From Lentinus brumalis (Eukaryota > Basidiomycota > Agaricomycetes > Polyporales > Polyporaceae): 64,000 nucleotides of DNA. Where the stretch lies: assembly GCA_001792895.1 (NCBI GenBank), contig MARA01000007.1:62001-126000 (forward strand), written 5' to 3'. A model generated the notes under the pieces. That model did not search any database and was not told the DNA's origin. It saw only the letters and a program-made list of their open reading frames with translations. Both the position numbers and the translations under genes were made by a program. Shown here piece after piece: positions 36,543-47,765 of the stretch (positions are counted from its first letter, which is position 1; every line of letters begins with the position of its first letter).

Positions 36543-37338
36543 ATGCGCGAGTCTCACGTCGCTTCTGCCATGAGCAACGCTATTGCGGGGCTGGACGCGC
36601 GCGACATGCTGCGGAACGCCGAGCGGATGCTTTCGGGAGGACTTGATAAGCACGACGTATCAGACCAGGATGCGTTTCCAGTACGAGCAATGCCGACAAA
36701 GAAGAACAGCACTGCAGGCCAGACACGTCCGTCGACGAGGCATAGTGCCCGGGCAAAGGTGCGATAGTTGACATAGGCAGTCATCCTCCCGATTGACATG
36801 TACAAAGATTCCTTTCCCGAGGTACTCGCAGATGTATAATGCAAGTGCGGTGGGTCTGCGTGACTGGAAAGCTTGTCTGAAACACGAGGTATGTGAGGCA
36901 TACTTGGTCAATCGACGATACGATGCTGAGACTCATTCGCAGCACAAGGGCGCCAGACTGGTCTCCGCTCTGTTGTACGCAGCCAACGTCGCGCATCCGC
37001 GCATGGTGCAGTTGCCAGTGTCGGTGGACTACGACGATGCTGTCGATGCGACTGGCTGGGTGGCGGACGTGAACACGGGACACTGGTTCCCTCACGGTTC
37101 TCTGTACAGCGGACTCGACCAGTTACCTGGGTCCACGCGCCGGCTGAGGAACAGCTATACCGTCGTCACTTCCGGACACAAGGAGCGAGCGCCGCTAAAC
37201 AAGTGTCTGATGAGCAGGTTCGGTCTGGTCGTGCACGGGAATGTGCTCGTCCTTAGGCACGCTTCGCGTCACCCGGTACGAGTGACCAATATGCATTCGT
37301 CGGAACGACAGTTTGTGGATATCCTTGTGGAACAGTGA
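36543..37338 (+). CDS. uncharacterised protein
   Basis: Two exons, 36543-36758 and 36808-37338, joined in phase 0 through a 49-bp intron (acceptor AAAG), give about 248 aa. The N-terminal exon is hydrophilic and basic towards its end (PTKKNSTAGQTRPSTRHSAR). The second exon is compact and globular, with two or three Trp-containing motifs (GLRDWKACL, TGWVADVNTGHWFPHGSL) and a Val-rich segment near the C-terminus (FGLVVHGNVLVLRH). No known domain was recognised. It lies about 1 kb upstream of the reductase large subunit on the same strand but with its own start and no shared transcript evidence. The start could also be the ATG at 36570. Confidence 0.55.
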
Positions 37339-38344
37339 GTGAATAGCGGTTGGCACGGCGAAGTCCAGCTGACGAGGACTACAGTGCGCTGAAGCCGAAG
37401 CAATCGGCACAGGTAGATGGACGAAGACGGACGCGGAGGTGAATCGCGACGTGGGCGGCCGAGAACGGGGCTCGGAGAGGGGAGGAAGTCGGAGTTAGCA
37501 TCGGCAGCAGACTGAGTCGCTGCGCATTCTATGATAGACATAAGTGGCCAGGTGATGTCAACGGCAGCAGTGATTCGATGCGCAGTGGGATTCTAGCCAT
37601 TTCTCCGACGGAGGGGCGCAGATAAGCGCGGTCCGATACAGCGGGAGTGTGGGACGGCTCGCGTACACGGGCTGTTGACGACATAGCCACGACCTGGTTG
37701 ACAAAACGTGTCTTAGTGTACAGCGTGTGCGCCGTGTGCCCGATAACGATCGATGTACACAAGCTCATACTGTGTCCCGTGAGAGTGGTCCCATGGCTCG
37801 GCAAGGGCCGCGGTTGAAGACCGGGTGGGTTACACAGGGGCTGGGACCATGGAGTAATATCGGACACAGTTGCATGACAGTATGGGGTCTGGTCGTTGTC
37901 GCTCCAGGTCGGAATCATGAGTCTCGGAGAATGTGACAGCAATTGTATTCACAAATCGTACTGTAGTGGTCACCGTGCGGATGGGAAGAGTGCGCATGCA
38001 CGACGATGTCCGTTTGTAGCATGTTGGTACCAGGCTGTTGATTCGGAGGGTGTGAACGACAGGGGGCTTAAGGAAGGGACTACGTCGTCGTGGGACACAT
38101 ATGGATTCGCATGCAGCGGTTCTGTTGCGAGTCCACACGAGCGTGCGAGCAGGCGGCGAAATCGAACGGCGATTCGCACGATTGAGTTCGCTGTCCGAGT
38201 CGCAAGGGGTTTACTGGAGCGCAGTTGATGGGCCTCCGCGAGGGGTGTGCGTCTAAGAGATGATATTTAACCCTGGACGGAGGCTGCTTTGTCTCTTGCT
38301 TACCAGTTGCCCTCGACTATTGTCTCCATAATCTGCGAAGGAGT
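37339..38344 (-). CDS. probable unrecognised multi-exon gene, boundaries not fixed
   Basis: Several minus-strand pieces are protein-like: a Ser/Pro-rich piece near 38140-38040 (LSPLSFTPSESTAWYQ), one at about 37969-37880 (TVRFVNTIAVTFSETHD), one at 37774-37700 (SLCTSIVIGHTAHTLYTK), and a Ser/Pro-rich tail at 37535-37430. They are separated by plausible short introns but in registers that I could not join unambiguously. No family is recognised. The right end (38229-38344) contains a plus-strand TATTTAA element serving the reductase gene. Confidence 0.35.
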
Positions 38345-41300
38345 ATGGAGTTCTGGGGCACAACGCGCCCCGAGGACGTGACCGTCGTCCCGGGTTTGGT
38401 CTTGAAGCGAGGTTCGTACGAATTGCTGCGAGCATTAACCAGGAACGCTTATCAGACGGCGTTGCAGATGGGTCAGCGCTCATGCCCGCTGTGTATCGAT
38501 GTTTGCTGACTTAGCGCAGGCGCTTACAGCGTTTCTCACGGGAGAAGGTATGCGCGCACTTGTGCCCCCAAAACGACCGACGCTGAATCTTTTGTTGCAG
38601 TTGAGAGCCTCATTGCAGCACGTCAGTTGACAGCGTCCCCCGTCTCCATGTCGAGCACATTCTTACATGGTCACGACAGCTCGCATGGGACTTGAATAGA
38701 TATGCGCTGGATCTCGACGGGTGAGTGACGCGTAGAATTCGGTGACGCTCTGACATGACATGTTACGGTAGCTTCGTGGATGGCATTGCGTTGGGCGTGG
38801 CCACTCAAGTGACTTCTCGTGAGCTGAGGGTGAGTGACTGTGGATTAGGTGTGAGACTGTGCTGAATGTTGTACAGCGTCACTGTGCATCGACTGCCGCC
38901 GCGTCGGCTGTAACTCACCCGGATTATTCGCTTCTGGGCGGCCGTCTGTACGTGGCTGGCCTGCACAAGGATACGCAGAGGTCGTTTACGGACTGGGTGA
39001 CGACCTACGGAACGGGTGCGCGTGACTGTGCCTATGCGACAGACCGAAGTCGGAACTGACAGTGTGGTGCTCGTGCTGCAGGAAGCGACGCGATTATCAG
39101 GCGGGAGGTTGTCGACCTCGCGCAGCGATTCGGGAGTGACCTTGACAACGCCATAGTGCATTCGCGGGACTTCCTGTTTTCCTAGTACGTTGCGCGAGTC
39201 GTTGAGCGCGACTCGTCTAACTTGTTGCTTCCACAGTGCGTCCATCCACTCTCTAGCGCACTCTTACTTGCTGCGCGTCGGTGGTAGGGTAATCGAGCGT
39301 CCTCAGCACATGTACATGAGAGTGGCGCTGACTATACACCGGGACAACCTACCGATGGTGTTGGAAACGTACGAGTCGTTATCGCGCCGCCTGTTCACTT
39401 TTGCTACCCCGACCCTCGCGAACGCCGGAACGATGCATCCGCATTATGCCTCGTGCTTCCTGTACGTGCCGGACGCCTCGAGCGCGGCGAGGTTGCTCGA
39501 AAGCATCCACGATTTGGATCGGTTCTGGCTTGCGGACGGGGGTATAGGTCTGTCGTTGGGGAAGTTCCTTGTCGCAGGTGCGCAGTGCTTGTTCCCTCCT
39601 TGAGGTTGAGGACTGACCGTGCGACAGGGTTGGGACGGACGCACAACCGGGTGTCCTGTCGTTGATGAAAGTGTATGATGCTCACGCGGACTACACGTCG
39701 TTGTGTCGTCGTACGCGACCCTCACGGGCGACGGTACATTTGCCTATATGGCACGGCGATGTCCAACCGTTCATCGCTTGCCGCACTTCTCGGGCCGCGT
39801 CCCATGAACGTGTGAAGGGCCTGTACTTGGGGCTGTGGATCCCCGACGTATAGTAAGTCCTCTTCCTGTACGTGAGGGGCGTGGACGCGCTGATATGCCG
39901 CTACTAGTATGGAGCAACTGGCTGCGGATGGACCGTGGTCTCTATTTGACCCCGCTGACGTTCCTGGTCTCCTGACGACGTACGGGGGAAGTTTCACGGC
40001 TCAGTACGAGGAATATGCACGTACAGTGGAACCTGTGGCTGTTGTGCGGGCGCGTGAATTGTGGGCTAGTATATGTCGGGCCCAGCAGGAGAGCGGTGGA
40101 CCATTCCTGATGTACCAAGACTCCATCAACCGTGAGTGATGCTGATGCGTTGTGAATGACACTGACCGTGCTCATGCTTCATACAGTCAAGAACAATCAC
40201 TCCCATCTGGGTAGCATCCGGACGTCGAATTTGTGCACCGAGATTGTCCAGTACGCGTCGCGGGAACAGACGGCTGTCTGCACCCTGGCGTCGGTGGCCG
40301 TGCCTCGTTTCGTGCGCTCGAATGGCTCGTACGACTTTGGTGGCCTGCATGCGGTGACGAAGCTGGCGGTGTATGGAGTCAATGCACTGATCGATGTTGC
40401 GAGCTATCCACGCCCGAAGCGTGCGCATCAGCGGAAGGTACTCGGGCCTTGGCGATCGGGGTACAAGGCCTGGCCGATGCGTTCATGGCCTTGGGTACGC
40501 CGTTCAGTTCGTCGCGCGCCAGGGAACTCAACGTCGCGATCTTCGAGACGATCTACCACGCAGCGTACGAAGCTAGCTGTGAGCTTGCGCGGAGGGACGG
40601 GCCGTATCCACTGTTTCCAGGCTCGCCTGCGTCGTCGGGACGGCTGCAACACGACATGTGGCCCGGGACCACGACCAGCGACAGATACAACTTCGACGTA
40701 CTGCGAGAGCAGATACAAGAGCACGGGTTGCGCAACTCAATGTTGACTGCTCAGATGCCTACCGCGTCGACTGCGAGGTTGTTGGGAAATTGCGACGGAG
40801 TGGAACCCTACAGTAGGCGAGTGCATGCGTTGTATACTTGGCCGTAGGTGACTGACGCGGGGTGTGTTATCAGCAATGTCGTGGCCCACCGCGTCCTGAG
40901 CGGCGACTACACGGAGATGTGTGGCTGGCTCGTGCGAGACTTGGAGCGTCGGGGTCTGTGGACTGATAACGTGCGCATGGACATACTGCGGAACCACGGT
41001 GAGTGTTTCTTCGTGATGTTCCGTGTTGGAGGGTGTTGACGCGTTCTAGGCTCTGTTCAAGACGTGGCCGGCTTGCCGGACGACGTCAAAGAGATATATC
41101 GCACAGCTTGGGAGATAGAGCCCAAGGCAGTGGTCGAACTTGCGGCGGATCGAGGACCATTCATCGACCAGACGCAGTCGATGTCGTTGAACGTCGCGCA
41201 GCCATCGGCGGACCAGATGGTACGTGCCTGGTCGTGTGCGGTCGTGCGTGCACTAAGGACCTCGTGTTTCCTAGATGCGTGTCCAGTTGCACGCATGGGA

Positions 41301-41478
41301 GCGCGGTTTGAAGACGGGCCTCTACTATCTGCGAACACAGGCTCCAGCGTACCCTCTGCCGTACGGAGTGGGAAGGATTCCAGTCCCGACGCCTGCGCCG
41401 GTGTCGTTCGAGGGTGCAGCGAAGGCCGTCGACAGCGGATTGGCTGTTGAAGAGCAGTGCGAATCTTGCTCTGGTTGA
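38345..41478 (+). CDS. RNR1: ribonucleoside-diphosphate reductase large subunit, divergent
   Basis: About 13 exons are inferred: 38345-38471, 38520-38547, 38619-38720, 38772-38829, 38877-39015, 39082-39184, 39237-39577, 39628-39852, 39908-40131, 40187-40828, 40874-40998, 41050-41219 and 41275-41478. The class I R1 order is clear: YLLRVGGRVIERPQHMYMRV, first redox Cys in HYASCFL, active-site SNLCTEI (Asn, Cys, Glu), second redox Cys in TAVCTLASVAVPRF, ALAIGVQGLADAFMALGTPF, PMPTAST, radical-transfer tyrosines in GLYYLRTQ, and the C-terminal shuttle pair CESCSG at the stop. It reduces NDPs to dNDPs with a small subunit. The ATP-cone region is barely recognisable and the specificity loop is rewritten. 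The frame is one base short at CC 40408-40409 and probably at the 39577/39628 junction, and the 40828 donor is weak, so it may be decaying or mis-called. A TATTTAA element lies about 75 bp before the ATG. Confidence 0.85.
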
Positions 41479-41809
41479 AGGGCTCGATCAGCTCGGCACT
41501 TCCCTACAGTAGTACGAGGACGATAGCACGTACGTGCAAGTGCGGTCAGGTTCATCGTCCGGCGGCCCGACGCAACTTATCTTGCGCTTCTTGCAGAAGA
41601 TACAGGCAACGGTGAGCCTTTTCGGGACCTGTTCCTGCGGCACGGATGTGGAGCGAAGCGGCAACGGCAGTGTCGAGAATATGGGTTTCATTGGCTTCCA
41701 CGAGGGGCCGACACGTGGATAGAAATACTGTGAATAACGAGGTCGATAGAAGGTGATCCGCCGTGGGTCCGGAGTGCAGGTGTTCGCGCGGGCGCTGTGC
41801 TTGGCACGC
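41479..41809. other. short intergenic gap, convergent 3' ends
   Basis: The reductase gene (plus) and the Pro-rich gene (minus) converge here. Minus frames at 41691-41488 are not supported by any start or splice signal. Confidence 0.45.
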
Positions 41810-42811
41810 TCACCGCTGTAGTTGCGACCGTGAGCTTGGGAATGTCAGATGTGTTGGACACGAGTGTAGTGATCGTAAACATACAGCGATCAGTGATGGC
41901 ACCGCCCCCACCAAACTCGTCGTGTTGGTGAACGAGAGCCCGAGCGTTGTCCAACCATGGTTGACCATCGTGCGGCACATGGGGGTACTGTGCGTGCGAG
42001 TGTTAAATTGACCGATATCGGGGCGCAGCCGAAGAGTTGGACGTACACTGACGTCCGCGGTGCTTGTACTACAGGGTCGCGGGCTGGAGGGCGTGTTATC
42101 ATGCGGAACCCTATACGCGGGGGGGACATCGTTCTGATCTGATACCGTCGGAGGTACTCCGGGTGCGTTGCAAACGCGTTCGTACCAATCATATGCAGAC
42201 CCCGGTGTCGAGAACGGCCCCCAGGAGCTCCAGCACTGTGGTGCATTGTCCGCCGGGTGCGCCGCAGGGATGTCCCAGGGGTCTACGCCGAAAACGTCCA
42301 AGGGACTGGGTGACGTCGTAATGCACGCTGCAACGCAGTTGTCAGGCGGCGCGTCCTAGAAACAAGCTCGTATCAGGCACGAGCTGTACGAGTAGTAAAA
42401 CACGTACTGGTGGTTGGTCAAGCCCAGGCGCACGTATAATCTCGTACAGCGCGTGGCCCGGGCCGTCGTAGGTTGACAACATCGTTAAGTCGCTTGGTTG
42501 GACGACGTGCTGCGAGAGGCTACCCGCGACGTGCTGCGAGAGGCTACCCGGCATGGTTTGTGGTCCCGATGCGTAGTAATCGTCTGGCGGCAGGGCTGTC
42601 GACGCGAAGTAAGGGAGGTCAAGAGGAGGAGGGCCAGGAGGAACCACGTCGTAGACAGCCTCATGGTCATGGTCCCTACCACGCTCGACACGCCTTGGGG
42701 TTTGATAGTCTATCATCTTGGGGACGGCCTAAGGGGGGGCGAGGGAGCCGGTAACTGGTGCGAAGCACGACCATGGACGAGTAGAGATAAAGGGTGCCCG
42801 CCGCGGGACAT
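41810..42811 (-). CDS. Pro-rich uncharacterised protein (family C)
   Basis: Minus exons 42811-42779, 42728-42408 and 42355-41810 give about 299 aa in phase 0. Exon 2 carries a 24-bp tandem duplication (GSLSQHV[AV] twice) and ends after a YEIIRAPG segment. Exon 3 includes FGVDPWDIPAAHPAD, a Trp/Cys patch, then a Pro/Ser-rich region with a PPAY motif. The whole protein appears largely disordered. No domain was recognised. A TTTATA element lies at about 42943-42937, 125 bp upstream. An alternative frame in the last exon (42246-41890) is also open and looks coding, so the C-terminal end is uncertain. Confidence 0.45.
42504..42551 (-). repeat. 24-bp tandem duplication inside a coding exon
   Basis: Two adjacent near-identical 24-bp units (starting at 42504 and 42528) encode two copies of an eight-residue unit in the Pro-rich gene. 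Near identity suggests a recent event. Confidence 0.85.
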
Positions 42812-42969
42812 TCTTACACTATCGATCGAGAAGCACAGCCGCGATAGCGAGCGCGGGAGTAGACACTCTGCCCTAATATGGCGGAGAGCGCGCACCACGC
42901 GAACATGCTGCGGAGAATAGCGTTACTAGCATGAGTGTATAAATCATGTTTGTCACCGAGAACGTACGG

Positions 42970-43598
42970 ACCAAAAGGAAACGTAGAGTGACAGACGGCC
43001 GGTGGAAATGGACGAGAAATGCTATTACCGGTGGTCGCGGGGGTTCGATTTCGATGTGCACTGTCGTCGTGTCGACCGCGGCGCCGATCCCTGCTGACGC
43101 CGCAGCTCGGTATTCAGTGACCGCGAAGGCGACGCCGTGGCACAGGCTGGTACCGAGGGTCTACGAGGTAGTCGTTCCACAGGTAGTTGTGTATACCTCC
43201 ATCGGAACCGCCGTCGGTTCTGTAGGAAGACAATTACATGCGTGGAACTCGGTGCCAGTCCCGAGGCACGCGTGAGTTCGACCAATACAGCGACCGCACA
43301 CTGCACAGCACCCTCGCATGTGCCCCGTCGCGTGTACTTACAACGTCTGCTGCCGTCCCTCATCTAATTCCGGCATCCACGGGCTGATATGGTCCTCCGC
43401 CGCACGGTCGAGCGGTCGCGAGGGAGCCGGGGTCTGTGGAAGAGCCCTCTACGACATGGTCATACCGAGACAACTGACCGTAGAATCCGTACAGCACGTG
43501 TGGACGATGAATACGAACCGCCGTCTCCTGCTGTGGATGAGGTCCCGCAAACGTATGTAATATAGGGTTGCACTCGGGTAGCGCAGCACTGTACATGT
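42970..43598 (-). CDS. possible unrecognised gene or 3' extension of the upstream minus-strand gene
   Basis: Minus pieces at about 43596-43362 (starting MYSAALPECNPILH) and at about 43145-43025 (CHGVAFAVTEYRAAA, then TTTVHIEIEPPRPP before a GT donor) look protein-like but lie in different frames with only weak splice signals between them. They immediately follow the stop of the gene at 43599-44680 and might be its continuation by alternative splicing. No family is recognised. Confidence 0.3.
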
Positions 43599-44680
43599 TT
43601 AACATTGCTCCAGCGATATGACATCGGGAAACTCGACAACGTCACGTGTGATCGCAGGAGGACGTGGCTTTTCCGCAAGCCAGTACAACGCATTCAGCAC
43701 AAAGGACGCAGCGGTCTGTCCTCTAATGATCTCCGTACGGACGAGAGTACATTCGACCAGCACGATATCACCCGACAGGATACGACCGGGATTCACCTTC
43801 TGCATGCGTGACCTCCCCTCGAACTGGAAACGTGCGTCGTACACGTCGTCGCACGTCTATACAAGAGGATGTAGTCAGCAAGCGAGGTCTGCGGCGAGCG
43901 GTCGCAGCTTACGGAGGACCCCTCGTCGGCAGACGATGCCGAGTCAGCCACGAGCGTGTCCATCGCTCTCGCACTGTCGCTCGAAGCGGCGTTGTGTAGG
44001 TCTATTGCTTGAGAACGATCACGCCCCCGCAGGAACCTGACAACGACCTGCAACGTGGGAGGAGGGGCATCGTGTATGCCGAACAGGTGGATATCGACGA
44101 GACTGCCGACCACCCAGAAGAGGATGGGTTGGTCGCGATGGACGCGATGCATGATACGAGGGTTCTTGTGTACGACCGCCCAGGACGCGGGGAATGGGGC
44201 CTGGTCGAGTGCAAACCAGGGTCCATCCGGATTCGTGTAAGTTATGAAGTTGCGTATGTAACTGCGCGGCTCATCAGGGAAGCTGCACGAAGAATACCGC
44301 CTTCAATAACGCACCGGACCTGCTGTTCAGTCACCCAAGGTTCCGCGACAAGGTCGGCGGGACGCAGGACATAGTCTTCCGTGCTGATATGGATTACCAT
44401 GGGACCGACAGCAGATTGAATGTCGAGGGCGGGACGCCTGACGAGTTGTGATGCGCTGCTCTCGGCCTCGTCGTCCCTGTAAAGTCGAGAGCTCATTAAT
44501 GCGGGTGTAGTATGAAAAACGGAGGTAGCGGGCCCACCGCAGTCGTTTCTTGGAGCTCGGGTACGCGCGAGCAGTGCTCGCTCCCGTCTGCGCAGCCGCG
44601 TCTTTCTTGGGGCGCAGCGACTTATCGGTCGGAACGACAGCAGGTGCTCGGGCTTGCGGAGGGGGGCTGGGGTCAGGCAT
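43599..44680 (-). CDS. uncharacterised protein (family E), possible relative of family B
   Basis: Minus exons 44680-44538, 44476-44315, 44282-43913 and 43823-43599 give about 299 aa with consistent phases; one intron (44314-44283) is only 32 bp. The N-terminus is basic and Pro-rich (PDPSPPPQARAP .. SSKKRLR). The central part is globular (YIRNFITYTNPDGPWFALDQ and FWVVGSLVDIHLFGIHD). The last exon carries ILSGDIVLVECTLVRTE, similar in pattern to EYGDVVGLVFTVVYTE in the gene at 34537-36163. A TTTAAA element lies about 50 bp before the ATG. Function is unknown; the repeated beta-strand pattern would fit a small beta-barrel, for instance an OB-like fold, but this is not shown. Confidence 0.5.
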
Positions 44681-44897
44681 TCGGACGGGCGATGAGTTCT
44701 GTAGATTGGGCCGTGTCCAAGAGACTTTAAACGCAGGGTGTTGTAGAGCAATCCCCAGACTCAGACAACGAGGATGTGAGAACGCACGAGCGTACCCATC
44801 GCAGGGATCCCAAACTCTCTCTACCCTGTGCCGTGAAGACCTAGGCCTGTTCCCTCGGGGCGTGTTGGAGTAAACAGTTGAAGTGGGCCCCGTTCAC

Positions 44898-45331
44898 ATG
44901 GACAAACGGGTTGTGGGTATGGACGGGATCCCCGAAGCCAACGTTGGGCGAGCAGTGGATCCGACGCAGGACGAGATCGGTGCCTGTTATTGCGACTGCG
45001 AATGGTTAGTCGAGCAGGATTGTGGTCGTGTGTGCCGTGTATGCGGACTAGCCTTCGCGGGATGAGTTATACGGCCGGGTCCATTGAGTGGCCCAGACCG
45101 GGTGGCGGTTCTCTACAGAACGGGAGTTCGTGCTGGCGCGCTGTCGCGAACAAGAAGGGAAGAAGGGGACAGGACGCGACAGAAGAACCGGTCACCGACA
45201 ACTCGTGTGACCATAGATCTTTATATGTGTACCGCAAACCACAGACGAGGGATAATCGCGACCCCGCGAGTTGTTTGAAGACGCACGGCACGCCACTGGG
45301 ACCCGGGAATGTACGCGCGCTGCGCCACTAG
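44898..45331 (+). CDS. small uncharacterised protein with Cys cluster
   Basis: Two exons, 44898-45004 and 45052-45331 (47-bp intron, phase 2), give about 128 aa beginning MDKRVVGMDGIPEAN. A Cys cluster (ACYCDCEC) forms across the splice junction, followed by a basic, Gly-rich region (NKKGRRGQDATEE). It could be a small metal-binding protein or a fragment of a longer gene. A TTTATATG element inside the second exon (about 45217) could serve a downstream gene starting at 45309, so the two models compete. Confidence 0.35.
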
Positions 45332-46002
45332 CGGTGCCGTGGAAGCTATGTGGCGGGACAGAGTACGCGCACGGGAGGAACGGGGGCCGATAAACACTCG
45401 CCGCTGCCTAAACCGCGCACGCACGCAGGAGCGGCTTCGGCGAGTAGACCTCCGGGTCCAGCGGCATGCGGACGAAACACTATTGCTTACAAGGATCTGG
45501 GCATGGATAAGGTGTCGACCCATTAACGCGATCACACGTCTAGACGGTGGAGGACATGGGGGGGGGGGCAGCGCACATTCACTGCACATGTTCGTTATAA
45601 ATACGCGACATGGTGCGCGCGTGTATGCGTCCAGAAATGAAGCCGACGTCCGCGTGTTGAGCGAGGAGGTTTGGACAACTGCGAGCCACGCGATTGGGTC
45701 AATTCGCCGCGGTGGGGAGACGATACAGTCGTTCTAAGCCGACCGGAAGCAGACCAGTCTAGAGTACTTGGTAAGTGTTCGCTCACAAGGACAGCACAAC
45801 GAACCGTACACGTTTGGGTCCGTGCGCATGCGTCCGTACCGGACTCTGACCAGTCTATCACGATTCATGACCTTGAGAGCGCGACGGAGTGGAGACCGGA
45901 GGACCAGGAAGGTATTTTCACGCGCCAACCAACAGGGTTAGAAAGTCCACGATCGTATTTAAGTCTCTGACCCAACGAGCCATGCTTTAGTCACGGCGTG
46001 AC
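45332..46002. other. unassigned, with a possible plus-strand frame to 45737
   Basis: A plus frame from an ATG at 45309 stays open to 45737 (142 codons) and contains a Gly-rich stretch next to an 11-G run near 45560. Its ATG is about 90 bp after a TTTATATG element. The protein is Arg-rich and not recognised, and minus-strand frames overlap it. A TATTTAA element at about 45955 belongs to the next gene. Confidence 0.35.
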
Positions 46003-47132
46003 ATGCGCTCACATAATATCACGCCGCGGCCTCCATCGGTCGCAGCGGGCCGGCGCGCAACCACGACGCTTCTGCCTCCCTCTCGCAGGGATCTGTGTCT
46101 ACGCAAATCGGTACATCCAAGTAGGTATAAACGCGTCCCGTGTCGAACACTAAGTTGTGCCTGGTCTTCTAACAGTGTTTGGCCGTCAGAGCCCCGGGAC
46201 GTGCGGAAACTCTCAGTTCTCTTCAGGGTCGGCCATGTCGTTCTACGAGCTTGAAAGGGTGGTGTTTGTCGAACCCGTTCCGTCGCAATGCACTGATTTC
46301 CGAACATGCGCAAACCACGCACTGTGGCTGTCGGATGTCGCATGGGATGGCTTCTCTTCCGCTCGTCACTATGGACGCCCAGTACTTATGGTCGTAGCCA
46401 ACATGCGGGGTCGAAGCAGCGCCAGACGCTACGCACAACGTGTGGGACTGTTGGCACGAGTCTCTACATAAGGTGCGCCTTACCAGCACAAGCTCCTCGC
46501 TCTTCATTGTCTTCATTGACATGAACATCGCTCATCTTATTCACGCCGAGGACCGGCCTGTATTTGCCGCGCGCAGCGGTCCGGGAAACGCGAGCTCGGT
46601 CGTGACGTTCTGCACGCCCGAGACCGACGACGTCGCGAAGGTGAGCCCTGTTCACGCGTCGGTTCCGCGGATGTCAGAGCACGCACCCATTCCTTGCTCA
46701 CAGAGCGGGGTTGAACGTAGTCGGCATCGGCATGCAGAAAACGGTTTCCACGGGTCACGGACATATGAGGTCAAAACACCCTTCCATGCGGGATCGTCGT
46801 CGGGGACTGGTTGCGTCGGGTCCCCTAGCAATGCGCTCGGAATAGTCGGAGGGGAGATCAGGTCTCCGCCGCGGCCACAGGATCGGTCATACTCCCAAGC
46901 GCGCCGGCCCACAGGCGCGGTTCACTTCGACGAGCTAGGTCCTCCGTCAGCCCACATTGAACATGTAGGCAGTTCTCCCTCTATGTACTACTTACTATGG
47001 CACTCATTGCTGCTGGCAGGTACCCTTCCGCGCCTTAGACGTAACGGCCCGCAATGTTGGTGAAGTTGTGCTCAGCACCCGCAGGCCTCGTCAGTCGCTC
47101 TATTTATTGTCTGTGCGTTGCTCCGATGACTG
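46003..47132 (+). CDS. uncharacterised five-exon protein
   Basis: The start at 46003 is supported by a TATTTAA element about 45-50 bp upstream. Inferred exons: 46003 to about 46120, about 46174-46380, about 46474-46639, about 46703-46930 and about 47021-47132, using donors GTAGGT, GTACTT, GTGAGC and GTCCTC. Recognisable conserved-looking pieces are SFYELERVVFVEPVPSQC, a hydrophobic strand pair (SLFIVFIDMNIAHLI), a Ser/Gly-rich linker, and a final FRALDVTARNVGEVVLSTR. The last exon stops at TGA 47130-47132, overlapping the ATG of the next gene. No family was recognised and two of the junctions are soft. Confidence 0.4.
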
Positions 47133-47765
47133 AGCCGCGCCGGACAGCATCTCCTGTCGCATTCGCAGCGCCTCTGTCTCGACTCGATGTATGGTACGAC
47201 ATCGTGGACATCTTCGTGGGCCTGCGTACCCCTCCCCGCGCGGTCGTTTACTGGGCACTCGGCATCGACCCCGTGGTACGAGGACATGGCTTACATGCAC
47301 TACGCGATACATGGGACGGTAGCCCGCCGGCGCCGATGGCGGTCATCCTCCAACTTGCTCTCGTGGACGCCGAACGTCGGTGCATGTCCAGTAGGGATCT
47401 GCTCGCGACCTTGAGCGATCATTTCCAATATTTCCGATCCGAGCCACGTAGTGTGTGGCGGGTGAGTAGTTCCATCCGGCGACGCGGCATGCGTGCTGAG
47501 CGTTGTGTCGTTGCAGGACACGATGTTCACTGTACTCGAGGAGCAGTGGTATTTCAGGCTCGTCCCTTGCCGGCCGGACCTTGTTGACGACGACAAGCTG
47601 TGGTTCATCGATTTCGCGGCTGGGGTACCACGACGTTTGTTGCAGGAATTGCCGCAGACCACCCGCCATCCACGTACGAGACCTGACAGGGCTTGTGAAA
47701 CGATCGCCGCCGACGGTCCTCGGTGCACGCTCACGTTCTCGCGCTGGAATTATGCTATGTTCTGA
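47126..47765 (+). CDS. uncharacterised two-exon protein
   Basis: Exons 47126-47461 and 47517-47765 are joined by a 55-bp intron (GTGAGT..GCAG, phase 0) and give about 194 aa. The N-terminal half has a helical segment with many aromatics (LDVWYDIVDIFVG, RAVVYWALGIDPVV); the second exon starts TMFTVLEEQWYFRLV and has an acidic stretch (DLVDDDKLWFIDF). No domain was recognised. Its ATG lies inside the stop region of the preceding gene (ATGACTGA), so it could also be an internal exon set of that gene. Confidence 0.5.

Noticed and set aside
42182..42230. An intron after YDW in the Pro-rich gene (GTACGA..TCAG)
   Set aside because: The splice phase does not match, while the unspliced frame is open and protein-like, so it was treated as exon.
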